Source of the DNA: Takifugu bimaculatus
Lineage: Eukaryota; Chordata; Actinopteri; Tetraodontiformes; Tetraodontidae
Assembly: GCA_004026145.2 (NCBI GenBank)
Contig: CP034996.1
Location: forward strand, 13,265,641-13,329,640
Reading direction: 5' to 3'
Length of the DNA stretch: 64,000 nucleotides
The notes beneath the pieces were generated by a model. That model saw only the letters and a list, made by a program, of their open reading frames with translations, did no database searches and was not told where the DNA came from. The translations under genes were made by a program, and so were the position numbers. Shown here in pieces: positions 10,878-24,540 of the stretch; position 1 is the stretch's first letter; each line of letters starts with the position of its first letter.

Positions 10878-11705
10878 CATTTTGTGTTCTTTTTTTATTG
10901 AAATTTCAGTGTATAACAAGCCCTCGTTTTTATGTTAATGCAGGTCTCAGAATGAATGCATCATTGACAGTGGGATTTTCATGCCATATTTATAGGATAA
11001 AAGCCTCACCCTGCTTTCAACCCAAAGACACAGAGACAAGATGGCTTCAGACTTTTCAACACAAGTTGATTGCAATGCTCTCTTCAATGTTTTGATGGAG
11101 ATGCACAAGGCAATCTAGCCTCTGTATAGCCAGGGTTAAAAGAAATTCAGATATTCTATTACTTTTGCAAAAGAGGAAACCGGAGAAAAGAAATACTGTC
11201 AGTGAATAAAGCAGCAAGTGGTCGTGAAAGGAGATGAGATTCTTTTCAATCGAGTAAACAGCTGACGATGGAGTAAAATCACCTCTGTTTAAACAGCTGT
11301 CTCCACAGACAACACACCACCTGACACACACGCTAAGCAGACAGCGCCTCCCATTTATTACCACAGAAGGTCAGGTGATATGTACCCGAATGCAAACCAG
11401 ACATTAGAAACACCACCTGTTGCTTGAAAATGGTTTTCTGACAGCGCATTGGTTCTACCACTAAGACTGGCACAGCCCAGAATAAAGATGTCACTTATTG
11501 GTTGTTTGACTTCCTGTTTACAAAAGTGAAAAAAAACCCAACAACTCAACTATAATCCAGTAGTCTCTTAAGCAGCTTATTCTGTAAACCAGTGAAATGC
11601 TCCAGAGAGACACAGCTTTCTTTGTTATGGGCTGCTGCTGACTGGTCATCCTGTTACAAATACTGGCATTTACAGTTCTCTCATAAAGTGTTTATCGCTA
11701 CTGGT

Positions 11706-11717
11706 CCCCCCCCCCCC
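11706..11717 (+). repeat. C12 homopolymer
   Basis: Twelve C, i.e. G12 in the msi2 transcript, about 1.2 kb upstream of the GFGF exon. Confidence 0.9.
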
Positions 11718-13723
11718 AGCCACTCCTCCCTCTCCATCTACGCCTCCATAAATAACACATCCTTCTGCAACTGACAGAAGCGAGAAAATATCCAAACAGT
11801 GAGGGTCAGGAGCTGATTAAACACGGACAAAATCTAATCTGATGAGATCTTATGAGACAGAATATCAATTTCCAGTGAGACATCTCAACATTGGGTTTGT
11901 GACATGTGTGAGGTGGGGAGTGGGCAAGGCACTGGGGATGAAGGCAGGTAGACTGGAATGGTGGGTGGGGGGCGATCTCTCCTCCTGCTCACTCCACCTT
12001 CATGGTAGCGAAAGGAGCACTTTTGACAAGCAACAAATCAACCGCCAGGAGTAATTTGTCACAGAGGACTAGGTAGAGAGAGTGGAGTTCGAGGGGGGAG
12101 GGGGTGGGGCAGGAAGGGAAAAGAGAAATAGGTGGAGATGAAGGGGAGGCGGGAGGCTAGACAGAAAAAGTGACAGGGAAGGAGGTTAACACACATGGCC
12201 TCTGTCAGCACACTCCTTCCTGCTGCTACAGGCAGCTCCTCTATCAACTGACAGGACATTTTCCACTGCACCATTACATCCAGCGGGGTCAGTGCCAAGA
12301 CAGCCCACCACAGACACCACAATCAGCACCCTTCTACCCATGAATGCATCTGTTTAAATCCACAAAGGACATATTTTTCTGCTCCAAACTACATTTGGAA
12401 TGTGTTTTGCCCGCATCATGTTTTTTTTTCTTTCCCCCTTCCTCCTGGTTTAGCCCGCCTTTCGAGCACCTGGACCCCTGTCCCTGCCATTACGCCCCAC
12501 TTTCCCTCTTCTGTCCTATTTTACAGACTTTTACAGACAATTACAGAGCACAAAATAGCACCAACAGGAACATTCCTCTCTCCTGGCCTGCTCCAGCAGG
12601 GTGTCAGCAAAACAAGATTGTTCTCATATATGCCATCCGTCCTCTCCCAGCGCTCTCATGGCAGGAGAATGACCTCCACCAGACTATTAAAGACTGTCAG
12701 CGCCGACAGACACGAGAAGAGAGGTGTCAACACGCTCACACTGAAGAACCTGCACAGCTTAAACAATGCCCTGTAAATGGAAACACGTAGATATCTGCAG
12801 GGAGGACTGATAATAGGTGTTGTGTGGCTACTGGTTGGGGCCTCTAGGCTGCACTTTCTCACACTTATTAGTGAAGAACCTGCCTCGGCTCCATTTTGCC
12901 AACACGCAAAGTGGGCAGGGAGCCCACTTTCATGGGCTTTTACTGTCTTCATCCTACTTGTTATTTAGTTCACACTTATTCCAGGTTTCTCCACCTCTGC
13001 TGCTTCAGTACTTTACCCCCGCCCCCCCACCCACTTCACCTACTACAGTACCTCTAAACCTGGTGAAAAAAGGGAACTGTTCTGTTGGATCCCTCAACTG
13101 GATAAAATGTTTGTACAAACTAAACCTGCACAGGGAATATTAAGCACAAATTAATGACAATATGAGTCTTTTTGTGTGGACAGAGCCCCAGAATTTAAAA
13201 CTATTAACTGTTTTAGTTATAGAAATATTTTTATTGTGTAGTGACTTTTGTATAGTGGTTGAAATGACTCTTTTTCACACTTGCACATATATAAATGTCA
13301 GCACTGCCTACATTTAATTTTTTAAATTTTTTTCAAGATTATTTGCTGTAATAGTTAATGTGATTAATAATTTACAGCTTATATGAGGAGTACACATCTC
13401 TTCCTGCACCAGCCCAACCAATGACAGTAGCTTCACTGTAGAAAAACAATTAAAAATTACATTTCCAGGTCAATCGGAAAACAAGATCATGTCTTTTTTT
13501 ATTGTATAGTTATAAACTGCTTTTGTGAGCAGTTTGGAAAAAAAAAACCCTGACATTGTCAATAACTGTGGCAGGATTGCAAAAAAAATCTCACTAAATG
13601 TGTTTTATAATGAATTTTAAAAATGCAATCTCACAAAACCGCGAAATCTTTCACAGTTCATGTCTGTCACATTGATTTGTGTGGACTGCTGCCAAATCAG
13701 CACTACGGGTGTGTGTCTGTGCT

Positions 13724-13743
13724 TGTGTGTGTGTGTGTGTGCG
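13724..13743 (+). repeat. Short (TG)n microsatellite
   Basis: TG dinucleotides preceded by a degenerate GTGTGTCTGTGCT flank. In msi2 sense it is (CA)n. Confidence 0.9.
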
Positions 13744-16700
13744 TTTGTCATTGGGAACTGTTTGATGACTTTCCTCCCTGTTTTCTCTGTGATTTAACAC
13801 ATGGTGCATTTAGCCCCCCTTTTATGTAGAACACCACTGAACTGTCTGTGACGGTCTTTACCATAACAAGGAGGTGCCGTGCTGATGTATGGACCTAATG
13901 TAATGCAGGCTGGCTGTTATGATGACTAAAACTCACAGAAAATAGCAACCATGAAGTCTGTGGTGATTATTCAAAATTCCAAGGTCATTACTGATTCCAT
14001 ATATTGAGTTTCAGTACAAGCTGATGTAAGGCTTGAACAATATGTGGTGTATACTGCATGTGAGATGAGGAGCCAACCTGCTGTGGGCGTCTGACAACCG
14101 GTCGCCTCCATACAGAGACAGGAAGTGGGGCATCCTGGAGAAAGTGTCAGACATGTCCCCTGGCGTACAGCATGAAGGGAACAGAGCTCACCATGAAGGG
14201 CTCTATAGGTCATCGGTGCAGGCTACATGCAGGCACAACTGCTTCCTCCGCTAATTCAGCTGTAATTATGCATGAACAAACTTGTCCATGGATGGGTTTA
14301 TGGAGGACTTCTGTTCTGTCTGTCTTTGAGTGTCGCAGGCTCTGAGCCACATCTTCTTTTAATGCAGCAGAGCAGAAAGAAGCAGTCCAAACACCCAGGG
14401 CGCAGTTAGAGGCCTTTGATCAGTATTTCCGTCTGCTATTACCAGAGATCCAGAGCCCCAGGCGTTAATCCCCTGTTTAATACAGTTAACATCATGAACT
14501 CTCGAAGAGCACAGAAGATGTACAGCAGAGAAAAAAGGAGAGGGGAGGATCAAACTGAAGGAATTCTGTCATCAGAAATGGCCAACTCTTACCTTGGAAA
14601 CTGGAATAGAGCATTTGAGACCGTGAAACACTGTAAAATCCTTGAAAAGACCAACGAAATAAAATAGCAAAAGCAATCCACAAACGACAGTAAAATCATA
14701 CAAAATATTCACTTGAACTGCCAAGATCATAAACTCAGCAACAAAAGGTGTTCAGAATGATCAACGTCTGACAGATTACGTAAAAAGATACTAGGCACTA
14801 TTTTTGATTTTTTTGATTTTAAATTTAATGTCTAATTAAGTGTGTATAATATCAGAACACTACACGACCGAGCTCTACAGGGAAGACCGAGGACCCACTG
14901 GACTGCTGTGACCCTGATCTAAAGTGCTTACATCTTCAAATATTCTTTTTTGGGTGTTTATGGATTACTGCTTTCAGCCTGTTGTCTGGGCGCTTTGAAA
15001 AGTGAGAGAAAAGTCACCTTTTCTTTGGATAATTGCCTCCACTGAACTTAAGCTGCCCCATGATTATGTAGCAGGAGAGAAGCTGAAGCTTACAGATTTG
15101 GTGTTTGGCAGTAATGAGGGTTCTTCCCAAGTTTACAAAGTGGTTAAAAGTACAGTGAAAACGGAGAGCGAGACAACAACGGTGCAGCTGTGGTGCTGTT
15201 GAGACACCTTTGACCTTTGGTCCTGGTTGAGGACCAACACATAGAAGAAACAAGACATAATAAACTTCATCAGAAATATTGCAGCCATACCTTATGTAAT
15301 CTATATGGTAGACACGTGCTCTTGTTTATGTGTATGCAGCGACTTTTAAAGTGGGACAGTGGAAATTGATGGCTAGCTCTGAAAGCTGACCTACATAGAG
15401 GCACTGACAAACTAGTTTCCTCAGTATGCACGCTGAGCCTAGTTGTAAAATGCAGAGACAGCAGCATATTTATGTTGATGTAATCATTCAGGGAAAGAAA
15501 CACCTGGTAGGTCTGCTCATTTATACCGTTTTCACTCTGGACTCTCATCTTTCTCCTATATTAGTCAGTCTATAAAAAAATACAGCGCTAGGATAGATGG
15601 TATTAGGTAAAAACACTATATAGCACCGTTATCAAAGGCAATTGGCCAAGTCTTATAACAATGTATAGATATTTTTATATCTTATGTCATTTTATTAAAA
15701 AAAGGCAACACTGTGGGAGTTCAGAATGATCACATTATTTTCATATTCCACTTCACCCAAACCAGGCAATGAAGGGCTCATTTCTGAGCAAAACACACCG
15801 AGATGCTCCGTTATTGCCCTTGCACACATGACCTGGCACCTAGTCACGGTCATTGTGCCATGAAAATTGAGCTTGATATGGATTTTATCGCCGGTCAAAA
15901 CAAGATCCCGTCGTCCATGTCCACCAGAAATGTCAAGTTCCTGAGATGCACAATGTGCTTCTGAAGACTTAACACCTTATGTTTGCGTGCAGGGAACGCG
16001 TGCACGAAGGAGGAGTGTATTTTATTAAGCGATACTCTGAAGCATATATGAAGAGTATATGGTCCACCTTGGAATCTGAAACTTCCTCCTTTTATCTGCG
16101 GGGTGTTTCTCAGTGGCGCCTCACTTAAATTGCGTTTGACAGTGCTGTAGAAACAAACTGCAAACCTGAGCTAATCGATGAAGGGACCTCTATCCATGAT
16201 AAGGTGATGGAAAAATTAATGTTGTCTCCGCTGGCGTAATCCAATTCGGCTGGCTAATATCCATAGCACAAACACACATTCCCGACACACAGCCAGACAA
16301 ACAGAGATATTGGCCATGTGGCGATAAACAAACACGGGCTCAGAGACGGACACATCTTTTTAGCCACTGCTATCCCACCATCTCTTCACGATGCCAATGC
16401 AACAGCCCGGAGACATACTGTATCTGACTGGGGAACGTATCTCACATAACAAACGCGTGCAAGGTTTGTCAAACATAGCTGAGGACAAGGCGGGACAAAA
16501 ATGTTAGAATATGATGTAGGAAAGGGTGCAAAACCAACCTGAGAATAATTGCTCGCGCCGATAGAATTCCTTTTACGCAAATGGAATATCAGTGTAATGA
16601 GATCCAAGGGTTTGACCCACAAGAGGATTCTTCATTGAGGAATGTCAGAAGCTTTTGTGCCACGCAATAGGCCTATCTTAATAGATGTCTCAATTTCTAT

Positions 16701-19700
16701 TAAATACAGTAACCACTGATGCAGGGGGGGAGGCGGAGGGACGTGGGGGCAGGGGCCTTTCCATAATGCTTTGAGACGGCCTGATGGATTTCTTTTGAGG
16801 TGAGAAGCAAGGTGGGATTTGGAATGAATAACACTGATATGCACCTTTTGTGTTTGCTGACCTATTGATACGGATATCAGTTTCATCAAACCTGATTTGC
16901 ATGTCTCACTCCTGACAAAGGTGGAGAATAAGAAAAGGGGATTAATGAGGAGAAAGCGGTGGCAAATGGAAGAAAAAAAAAATCAACTTTGTAGTTGAAA
17001 AATCTGGTTTTTTTTGGTCTGAACGGAAGAGCGGACAGGATACCGCGGACACTTCCAGCAGAGCCTCTCCAGGGATTCACTCAGGGACTAAAAGCATTTA
17101 ATCAAAATAATCCTCTACAAACAACAAGGCCTTAAAGCAATGAATTACGTGCAATGGGGGTTGCAAAGTAAAATCGATTCATGTGAATTAGGCCTCTCAA
17201 TGCCTGCATGGGCAGATTGTTATTAATATTTAAGCACGGGGTATATTTAAAGGCGTGACACAGTAGCAGTTCATCTGAAATGAAGAACACTGATGATGCC
17301 ACTTTGCAGAGGCCCATTACCATTTAGCAGAGATTGCTTTCACTGAGTGAGCCAAATGCTCAGAGGCGGAACTGCTGCCTGTGTTTACTTTACAGATGCT
17401 GTTAAGGTGTTACGTTAAAGAAAAACTACCGCTCTCCAAGAAAACCCCGGTCCACTCCAGCTCAGACACGCTGCCGCTCAACTGGTGACATCACTGGCTC
17501 ATCAAGGATCGCGTGCTGATGTCGCTGCGATAGTATTGACCCTTGTAATCAGCATCCGTCTCATCACGCCTCCGCGTTCAGAGCTGTAGGCTCCTTCAGG
17601 TAAATCAGTCCACTCACAACAGTCAGACTTTAATTGTTCCTTGTTACCTGCACTATAATAAGAATCCGCAGCATCGCCATAGCGTCCCTATCATTTATTT
17701 ATGGCCGTTACCGATTTCTGTTTGAGTTTTATGCCTGTTTATGCAGTTTAATAGCATAGTAACAAGAAGCAAATATTTAAAAGTCCACTGTCACTCAAAC
17801 ATTTTGGGATGTGCTACATGTAAATGAGGCGTGCCACACAGTCCCCTGATGAGGCGTATGCAACACGGGCCACCCAGACTGCCGCCTGTTTGCTCCGGCT
17901 CTGTTGCTGCACACAGGGTATTACAGCCTCAGCTGGTGTCATTTACTGAGACACTAATGCCATTCCACCACCAGATGGATCTTATCATTAGCTTGGTGCA
18001 TTAAGTTAATGTATATAGTGCTAATTTAAACATTTCCATACCATATGCACAACTTAAATGGGGACTATTGAACATAGTGTGTGTGTGTGATTGGTGCTCA
18101 GGTCATCAATGGGAACGATACTAATGAATCTCCACAGAGCAAAAACATTTATTGGATTATTTTTTTAGTTCAGTTCAACTTCAGTTTCCTTTTAAGATGC
18201 TTTAATGCCCCATACAGCCATAGGCCTTATAGCTGTTCATGTACACACACCCATGCAGCTGCAGTCGGCTAACACAGACCTTCATCACATGTATTATTTG
18301 GCAACACTTGAACACGTCTGCAAGTGAAAAAGGCTGAATTCTCGTCTTCTCATTGAAATTAATTTTTAAGTCAGCCACTTTGCAGAACAGGAGCTAATTT
18401 CAATCTCAAAGCTGACATCTGTGGGAGCGCCACATCATCCGAGTGCAACAGGGGCAGAGGACAGCAGGCGTTCAAATGAGAAGCAGCAAAAGAAGAAACA
18501 AGTTAACGACCAAAAAGGAGGGAGAAATGTGGTAAATGAAGAGGTGACAAAAAAAGAGGGATTTCGTGACCTCAGCGACCATGTTTCCATCTGGAGCAGA
18601 GCTGCTTTTAGATCTTCCTGGAGTAAAAAGGACAGTTGAGGGAAGGGCAGGAAGAGCAGCTTTTGCAGATAGAAGCTGCGCATGTTTATTCATGCAGCGA
18701 AACAGCTGAGGTTTTGGAGAGAGCTTCAAAGACGAGGATGGCTGCACATCCTGCATGGCCTTCTCTTCTGGCTGGGCTTTCTGCATTTGGCCTTTGACTA
18801 AGGGCCTGATCAATCCCCCAGCATGCTGCCAGGCTCTGGACCCTCCCATCCCTCCCTAGCACCAAGAGGCTGCTCTTTGAACGAGTCCTGCCAGGGGTCA
18901 CCCTCCCTGTGCTTCATCATCTTAAAGGTCAGGCACAACAAATGGCAGAAAAGACAGTTCTGTCCATGACCATAAAACTGCAGCTGACCACCAAGCAGGA
19001 CAAGGTGCTGACTTTGGATGTGACTGGAGGGTTGGCCGCCTCTATCCTAAACACTGTAGGTACACCCAGAGCAACCATTTTGTTCCTTCAACATTTTTGT
19101 GCACATTAACTGCAAGAACATGTCCCAAAAACGCTATAAAAACTTAAGTTGCGCTGTGGCAAAGCTGCTTCGGAAAATCCTTCTGTGGATTTGGGTGACT
19201 GGAGTTAGTCACACATTTAACCCAGCAGAAGCAGCACACCAGACCGTGGGATAAGTAGTAATTTTTTTGTGATAAACACACTTATAAAAATGCAGCAAAT
19301 TAGGGATAAATACCTGTCTGCTTTAATTGTGACCCATCCTCTCTGTGGTGAAGCTAAATCAGACCATTTATGACACATAATTAGAGGATTGTCAGTGTTT
19401 TGGAATACTGGATGCTTGTGGCTTTTGTGCACTGCTTAAAAGATATGCTAAATATGTTCTGTTCAATGCTACAATGTTAAAGCTGTGATGCTTCTTGGTC
19501 ATTGGTTGTCTTAACTGACATGTAGGAAGTTCATTTGGGCACAAGATACTCAAAATTCATTTACTTACAGACAGCTCTGGAATAAAACATGCAGGAAGGA
19601 AGCAAACTCTAAAGAAGGAAGTGAAGTGACTTGAGCCTTCGTGTGGACCGCACCTGCATCTTTTCAATTAAATGGCTTTTATTTAAAATGACAGCTTTTC

Positions 19701-19710
19701 AATTTAATGA

Positions 19711-19765
19711 AATGACGGTGCACACCTGGTCTCTGCCACTCAAAGCAGAGATCAGGTGTGCCATT
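19711..19765. repeat. Hairpin-forming inverted repeat with CACCTG/CAGGTG, 17-bp arms, 8-nt loop
   Basis: The left arm is GCACACCTGGTCTCTGC (19720-19736), the loop CACTCAAA, and the right arm GCAGAGATCAGGTGTGC (19745-19761). Sixteen of 17 pairs are Watson-Crick; the other is G·U on the plus strand and A·C on the minus. AATG (19711-19714) and CATT (19762-19765) can add four pairs beyond a 5-nt bulge, giving a fold of about 55 nt. Each arm carries a ZEB/Snail-type E-box. It could be a small-RNA precursor or a paired binding site; neither is shown. Confidence 0.85.
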
Positions 19766-22728
19766 GAGCAATTTACATACTTATGCCAGGAAGTTGTTCC
19801 CTTGAAAAACAAGACAAGATACACAAAATGGGTCTTCAAATGGCATAAAAATAATTAAAATCTGCAAAATTAAGTAAAAAATCGAACCACCTGCTATGAA
19901 GATCGGGGTGTAAAAACATCGGGGGCAGAGTTAAAGCCAGACAAGAACTAAATGGTGTGAAAAGTACTTAACAAATACTAAAAAACAAATGAAAGAGTGT
20001 TAACACAATAAAGCTACTGATGTGTCCATTCTGAACTTGATATGGGTGGGCAAAATAAATGCAAACAAGTGCAGGTGGAGCTATTCAACAGTAGATATTT
20101 GATCCTTTCAAAATAAGACAGCCCGGTTGAAAACAGAGATTTTCCGCATCCGTCTAATCAGCTAAAGTAATCTGTAAATAATACGCTGTTGGGGACGGTG
20201 CTACATAATTAGAATACAGCTGTTGTTATGTTAATGTTATTAATTATACCTGTGCTTTAAACTGTGTTTGCTTAACAAAGGCCGGCAGACTGAATGCACC
20301 AGTGTCAATGTGAAACCAGCCCGCCTCTCTACGAGGCCAAATGAGGGGCTTTTTTCCACACTGCTGATAATGCTGAGTATTGTTCTACTTTACTTTGATG
20401 CATCCGTGTGTGTTTTCGACGTTATCGCATGTTTTAATTCGATAATGCGGCGGGTAGGTTCAAATTGGATTCCCGAGAAAGTGCAGCTTCTTCGTTCTGG
20501 GTCTTAGGGAGTCATTCGCCGAGCAAATCATCTCAGCAGAGTGCACAACGATTTGTTAACCTCAAACGCAAACTAGATTATGGAACCCAAAGTAGGTACA
20601 ATCAATCAAACAGCTAGAGACACCAGAACACCTCTGTGACTGCAGCAAGAGAAGAAAAGAAGCCCAACTGATGAAAAGATTGACATTTCACTGCCGTCCA
20701 CAACGTGCAATCATAAGATGCACACGTTGAGTAGTTTAAAAAGCCATAAAATACCTCTGTTTCATCAGCTGCCAAGGTTGGAAATCTATTGGCAGTGTGC
20801 AGTGTGAGCTCTGACAAGTCTGGCCATCTAGAGGAGATGTGTGGTGATTATCTGGATAGGCCTACTCTGTCTGTCTGGCTGCTACTGTGAAGACACACTG
20901 CCAGAATATTTGCCTCTGGCTCCCAGGACTGAAATGGCCTCTAAAGCCGACTTCTACAACTGTGAAAGACTCTCCTCATTTCCGAGCGAGTGGGAAACTA
21001 CAATGCTGGGGCCGCCTTCTAGCACGTGTGTGCGTCTCAAACGGGCATGCACACAAGTGAACAAAACATATCAAGACATGTAATGTGACATAATGTCTCC
21101 CCCTGCTCGAAACCCCCCCTCCCCAGCTGCTCGCCCACATGCCACAGATCCCCGCACCATGTCTAAGCAGATGCTCCATCAATAATGCCTGCTTGAACGC
21201 CACACACCTCCCCGGTGCCCAAAGTGGGAAGAGGAGAGTGGATGAGGGAGACGCGGCGAAATGAATGAGCCTGCTCGGGAGAGGGACGAGGGGGACGAAG
21301 AATGGGCGAGGGCCCAGAAGCTTGAGTGACTACTGAGAGATGGATTGGCCACACCAGAAGATGCTCAAGGACCAATGAACTTGGGGATGAAGTGTCCTTC
21401 TTGTCCCATCTGCTCCTAATAGTGGGAGTGAAAAGAAATTTCCGTGTTACCCCGACCTACGGGAGAGATCTGCTGGAAGACGGACAAAAGAGGATCAAGT
21501 TGGGTAGGCAGAGCGAGGGGGTGTGGCTATATACAGCACGCTTGTGTTTCAGTGTGGAGTATCAACCTTAAGAGGAATAATGTAAAGGGGATCCAGGCTG
21601 AGCTGAGGAGCTGGTCCTGATTACACTGGTTCATCCTGGAACGTCGGCGTAGCGATCCGATAAGAGGCTCAACCCCTCTCTCTCCATAGACGCACGTCTT
21701 CATCACTACAGCATCTTCTCCACTGTGGGGGTTTTTCAAAGGGCACCTTTCATTTTTTCCGAGCTGCCTCACGCCGTAGCGCGAGCTGCTCGTTCAGCGA
21801 GTTGATTTTATTCTGAGCTAGGAAATGCTAAGGCTGCATGTGGTGGTCAGCAGTCTTGTGCTGCTGCTCACTTCACCTTAAAAAATGCTTTTCTGTAAGC
21901 CGCCTTTGAGTTTAACGGAGAAAATGTGGGAAAGCGATCACAAGCGCATTCATGTCGAACATTGCAGAGGACAGATTCATCTTCATGAAGCAAAACTTTA
22001 TCAAAAGAAGTGAGAGAAACTTTTGATTTGAATAAATCTCCCACGACGAGTGTGAACAACACAAGGGTTGAAAGTGGGATGGCAAACAACGAATGCATGA
22101 TGAATATTTTTCCCCATTTTTGGGAAAAACAGGTCTGACTGAAATCCGTAGGTATGAAAAATTGCAGCATCATTCCGAGCAGCGTTTTAACATATCCATC
22201 AGGCGTCTCTTCCCGCGTGTGTCTGCCCACATCACCAAAACTGTCCCGTATTAGGTGCACGCAGGAAAACACATCCACGCTCCTGCTGCACCACCCCTGT
22301 TGTCATCATCCATCATAATCCAGACCTGCCTTCCACTGGCTGTCAAAACTGCTCAGGACAATTCACTTAGACAGTGTCAGCCCAACTCTAATATTTTACC
22401 AGCCACTATAATGAGCACTGGCCTCAAGACCCAGGGAAACAAACACATGGCTCCCTGCTCTCACACTGGTTCTTGCATCCATGACTTTGCTGCCGCCATT
22501 CCAATTTTCCTGTTGCCAGAGGCCATATGATCCTAGAATGGTCAGCCCTCGCCAGCTGGGAATGCAACCGCTGAGCCTACATAATATTGTATTTGGTTTA
22601 TCTGAGCTATGAGCCGTGCTCAGGAAGAGAAATGTATAATAACAACGGAAATAATAATAGTGGCATAAACTTCAGAAATCCTAGATCACATTATTAAATA
22701 TCAGCCTCTAAATGAGTGGATTTATTGT

Positions 22729-22756
22729 AAAAAAAACAAAAAAAACAAAAAAGAGT
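22729..22756 (+). repeat. A-rich (A8C)n stretch followed by T8
   Basis: A8-C-A8-C-A6, then GAG and a T run, so it can fold back weakly. Low complexity. Confidence 0.8.
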
Positions 22757-24529
22757 TTTTTTTAAGTGTATGTGTCACATCATGCATTATGCTGGTAAAC
22801 TGACAGTCCTACAGGCTTGTTGTTGGTGCTCCGCAACACCCCTGAATTTAGTTTTCATGACCTTAAATGCACAGAGGACACGCACCCTCATTATTCCAAC
22901 TAGTTGGATCTTTAATTCTTCCCAAATAATTCTCAATTGGAATAACATTATCAGTTAAGTTAGGGCTGCGGCGTAACTGCTGGTGTATTTTCTTTGCCAC
23001 TTTGGATGTCCTCGTTAAACACCACATCTACAAAATTAACTTAGAGGACAAAGGAGGTCACATATAAATACCAAGCCACACACGTCAATGCAGGAACAGA
23101 AAACAAATGGCACAGCAGCTCACACTTTTAATTATCTTCTTGTCTAACCTGCCCTCCAATCACAACAAGGGATGTCTAATAATCCATTTATTGATGCATG
23201 AAAGACAGGACAATAACGCAGAAGCTGCGTACAAGTGCAGGGAAATCTGAGCTTAGGGAGGCTCAGGAGGTTGAGTAAATGGAGAATATGTTTAGATTTA
23301 CTGTCACTTAGAACCACTGTTAGTACAGAGTATGAGAATATGATATAGCTCTGAGGCAGTGTTTATTACCATCAGAGAATTCAAGATAAAATACATGATT
23401 ACACTTATGATGGAACACTTAAGTGATAAAGACACTGCTGTGAGAGCTGTATTCCACTGAGAGATGGGCATAATGAATATGCTTTGGCTAATTTATGCTG
23501 GCTAATTTGTCTACATTTTGCAAATCTTTTTAAGATTGATTTTCGCTGCCAAATACGGCGCGAGCCCGGCTCCGCATTAAGTAAACAGCAGGCGGGAGGT
23601 TTGCCTTTGCGTCCTGATGCTTTAAATTCAATGTTCGGTGACAGTTCTCGTATAGCGTGTCATTCCGCTCAGACTTTATGTGTGAGATTTAACAGGCTGC
23701 GCAGCAGACGACAGCCATTTGTCTTCCTATTGCTCATGAGAATGCTGCTTTAAACGAAGCGCCGGGTGATTTTGTGTTTTATTAGAAGTGACAAGATGCG
23801 AGATCTGCACATAGAAACAATGACAAAAAACTGCCAGATACGAAAATTAACAAGCAAGGAGCCAAATTGGCATTTAAAGCTATAGGACTGCTACACACAA
23901 GTTGACAGCTTTTAAATTTGTTCACGTTGCCTGCCTGTGCATATCCTCCTCTCTGAATATACAGTACAATACCGAGGCTGTGACAACTGCCTACAAGCAA
24001 CCAAATTGCCGAATGGCACCATCCTCCTAGTGCAGAAAGAGAGTGAGCGAGAGCAACACATAATATTCACTGGTCAGACGGGCTCCAGAGGCACCGCGAA
24101 TGATTCCAGGCTGTCTGCACAAATGTTACATCTGTCTGCTGCCCGCTACGGCTGAACTTGGCATTGTTTGGTCAGGCACAATAAAGACAACTTTCCTGAG
24201 CTTGTTTTCTTTCCCCTGCATTCTACTGTGTATAAGGACCCAAATTTCAGCCCACGCTGAAAGGTAGCGATCAGCTTTAGGTTCCCTCAGATGCTAAACC
24301 GAGGCCATTCTGGAGAGTAGAAGAGAGGGAGGGAGCCTCCCTGTTCTCCTTCACCAGATCGAACCTCGCACAAAAAAACGTTGTGAATTTAAACCCTGAT
24401 GATGACTTCTGACAGGTTCTCCTAACAAAGACCAAGTGATTATATTTAATCACCGTCTCTCTGCTGCTTAAGCATTCCCTTCTTGTGTCAGCCAGAAGAA
24501 GCAGCAGCGAGAGGGAGCGTGTGGGGCAG

Positions 24530-24540
24530 AAGATGGCGGT
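24530..24540 (+). promoter_or_regulatory. YY1-like site AAGATGGCGGT
   Basis: Matches the YY1 consensus AAGATGGCGGC except at the last base. YY1 sites of this orientation often lie just downstream of transcription starts. The surrounding 24490-24620 sequence is somewhat GC-rich. No promoter is otherwise supported. Confidence 0.25.

Larger units (their letters stand above)
10554..19710 (-). other. msi2: msi2 large intron, exon-proximal (3') third
   Basis: This is the transcript-3' part of the 27.6-kb intron. The first 50 nt on the minus strand side form the acceptor pyrimidine tract (10554-10602). A 17-bp-arm hairpin at 10826-10877 lies about 270 nt upstream of the acceptor. Other content is a C12 run (11706-11717), a (GT)n array (13724-13743) and a short 9-bp hairpin at 12908-12930. 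Interlocked inverted repeats lie at 18352-18416. I see no exon on either strand. Confidence 0.8.

Noticed and set aside
12344..12790. 148-codon plus-strand open frame and its 124-codon overlap
   Set aside because: No recognisable domain, unremarkable composition, and two overlapping frames are open equally, as expected by chance in 64 kb.
12908..12930. 9-bp hairpin AAAGTGGGC/GCCCACTTT
   Set aside because: Arms of 9 bp with short loops are expected a few times by chance.
21868..22278. 136-codon minus-strand frame (and similar frames at 29918-30328, 35229-35612, 36795-37172, 42501-42875)
   Set aside because: Length is within chance expectation, there is no family resemblance, and no acceptor/donor pair supports an exon.
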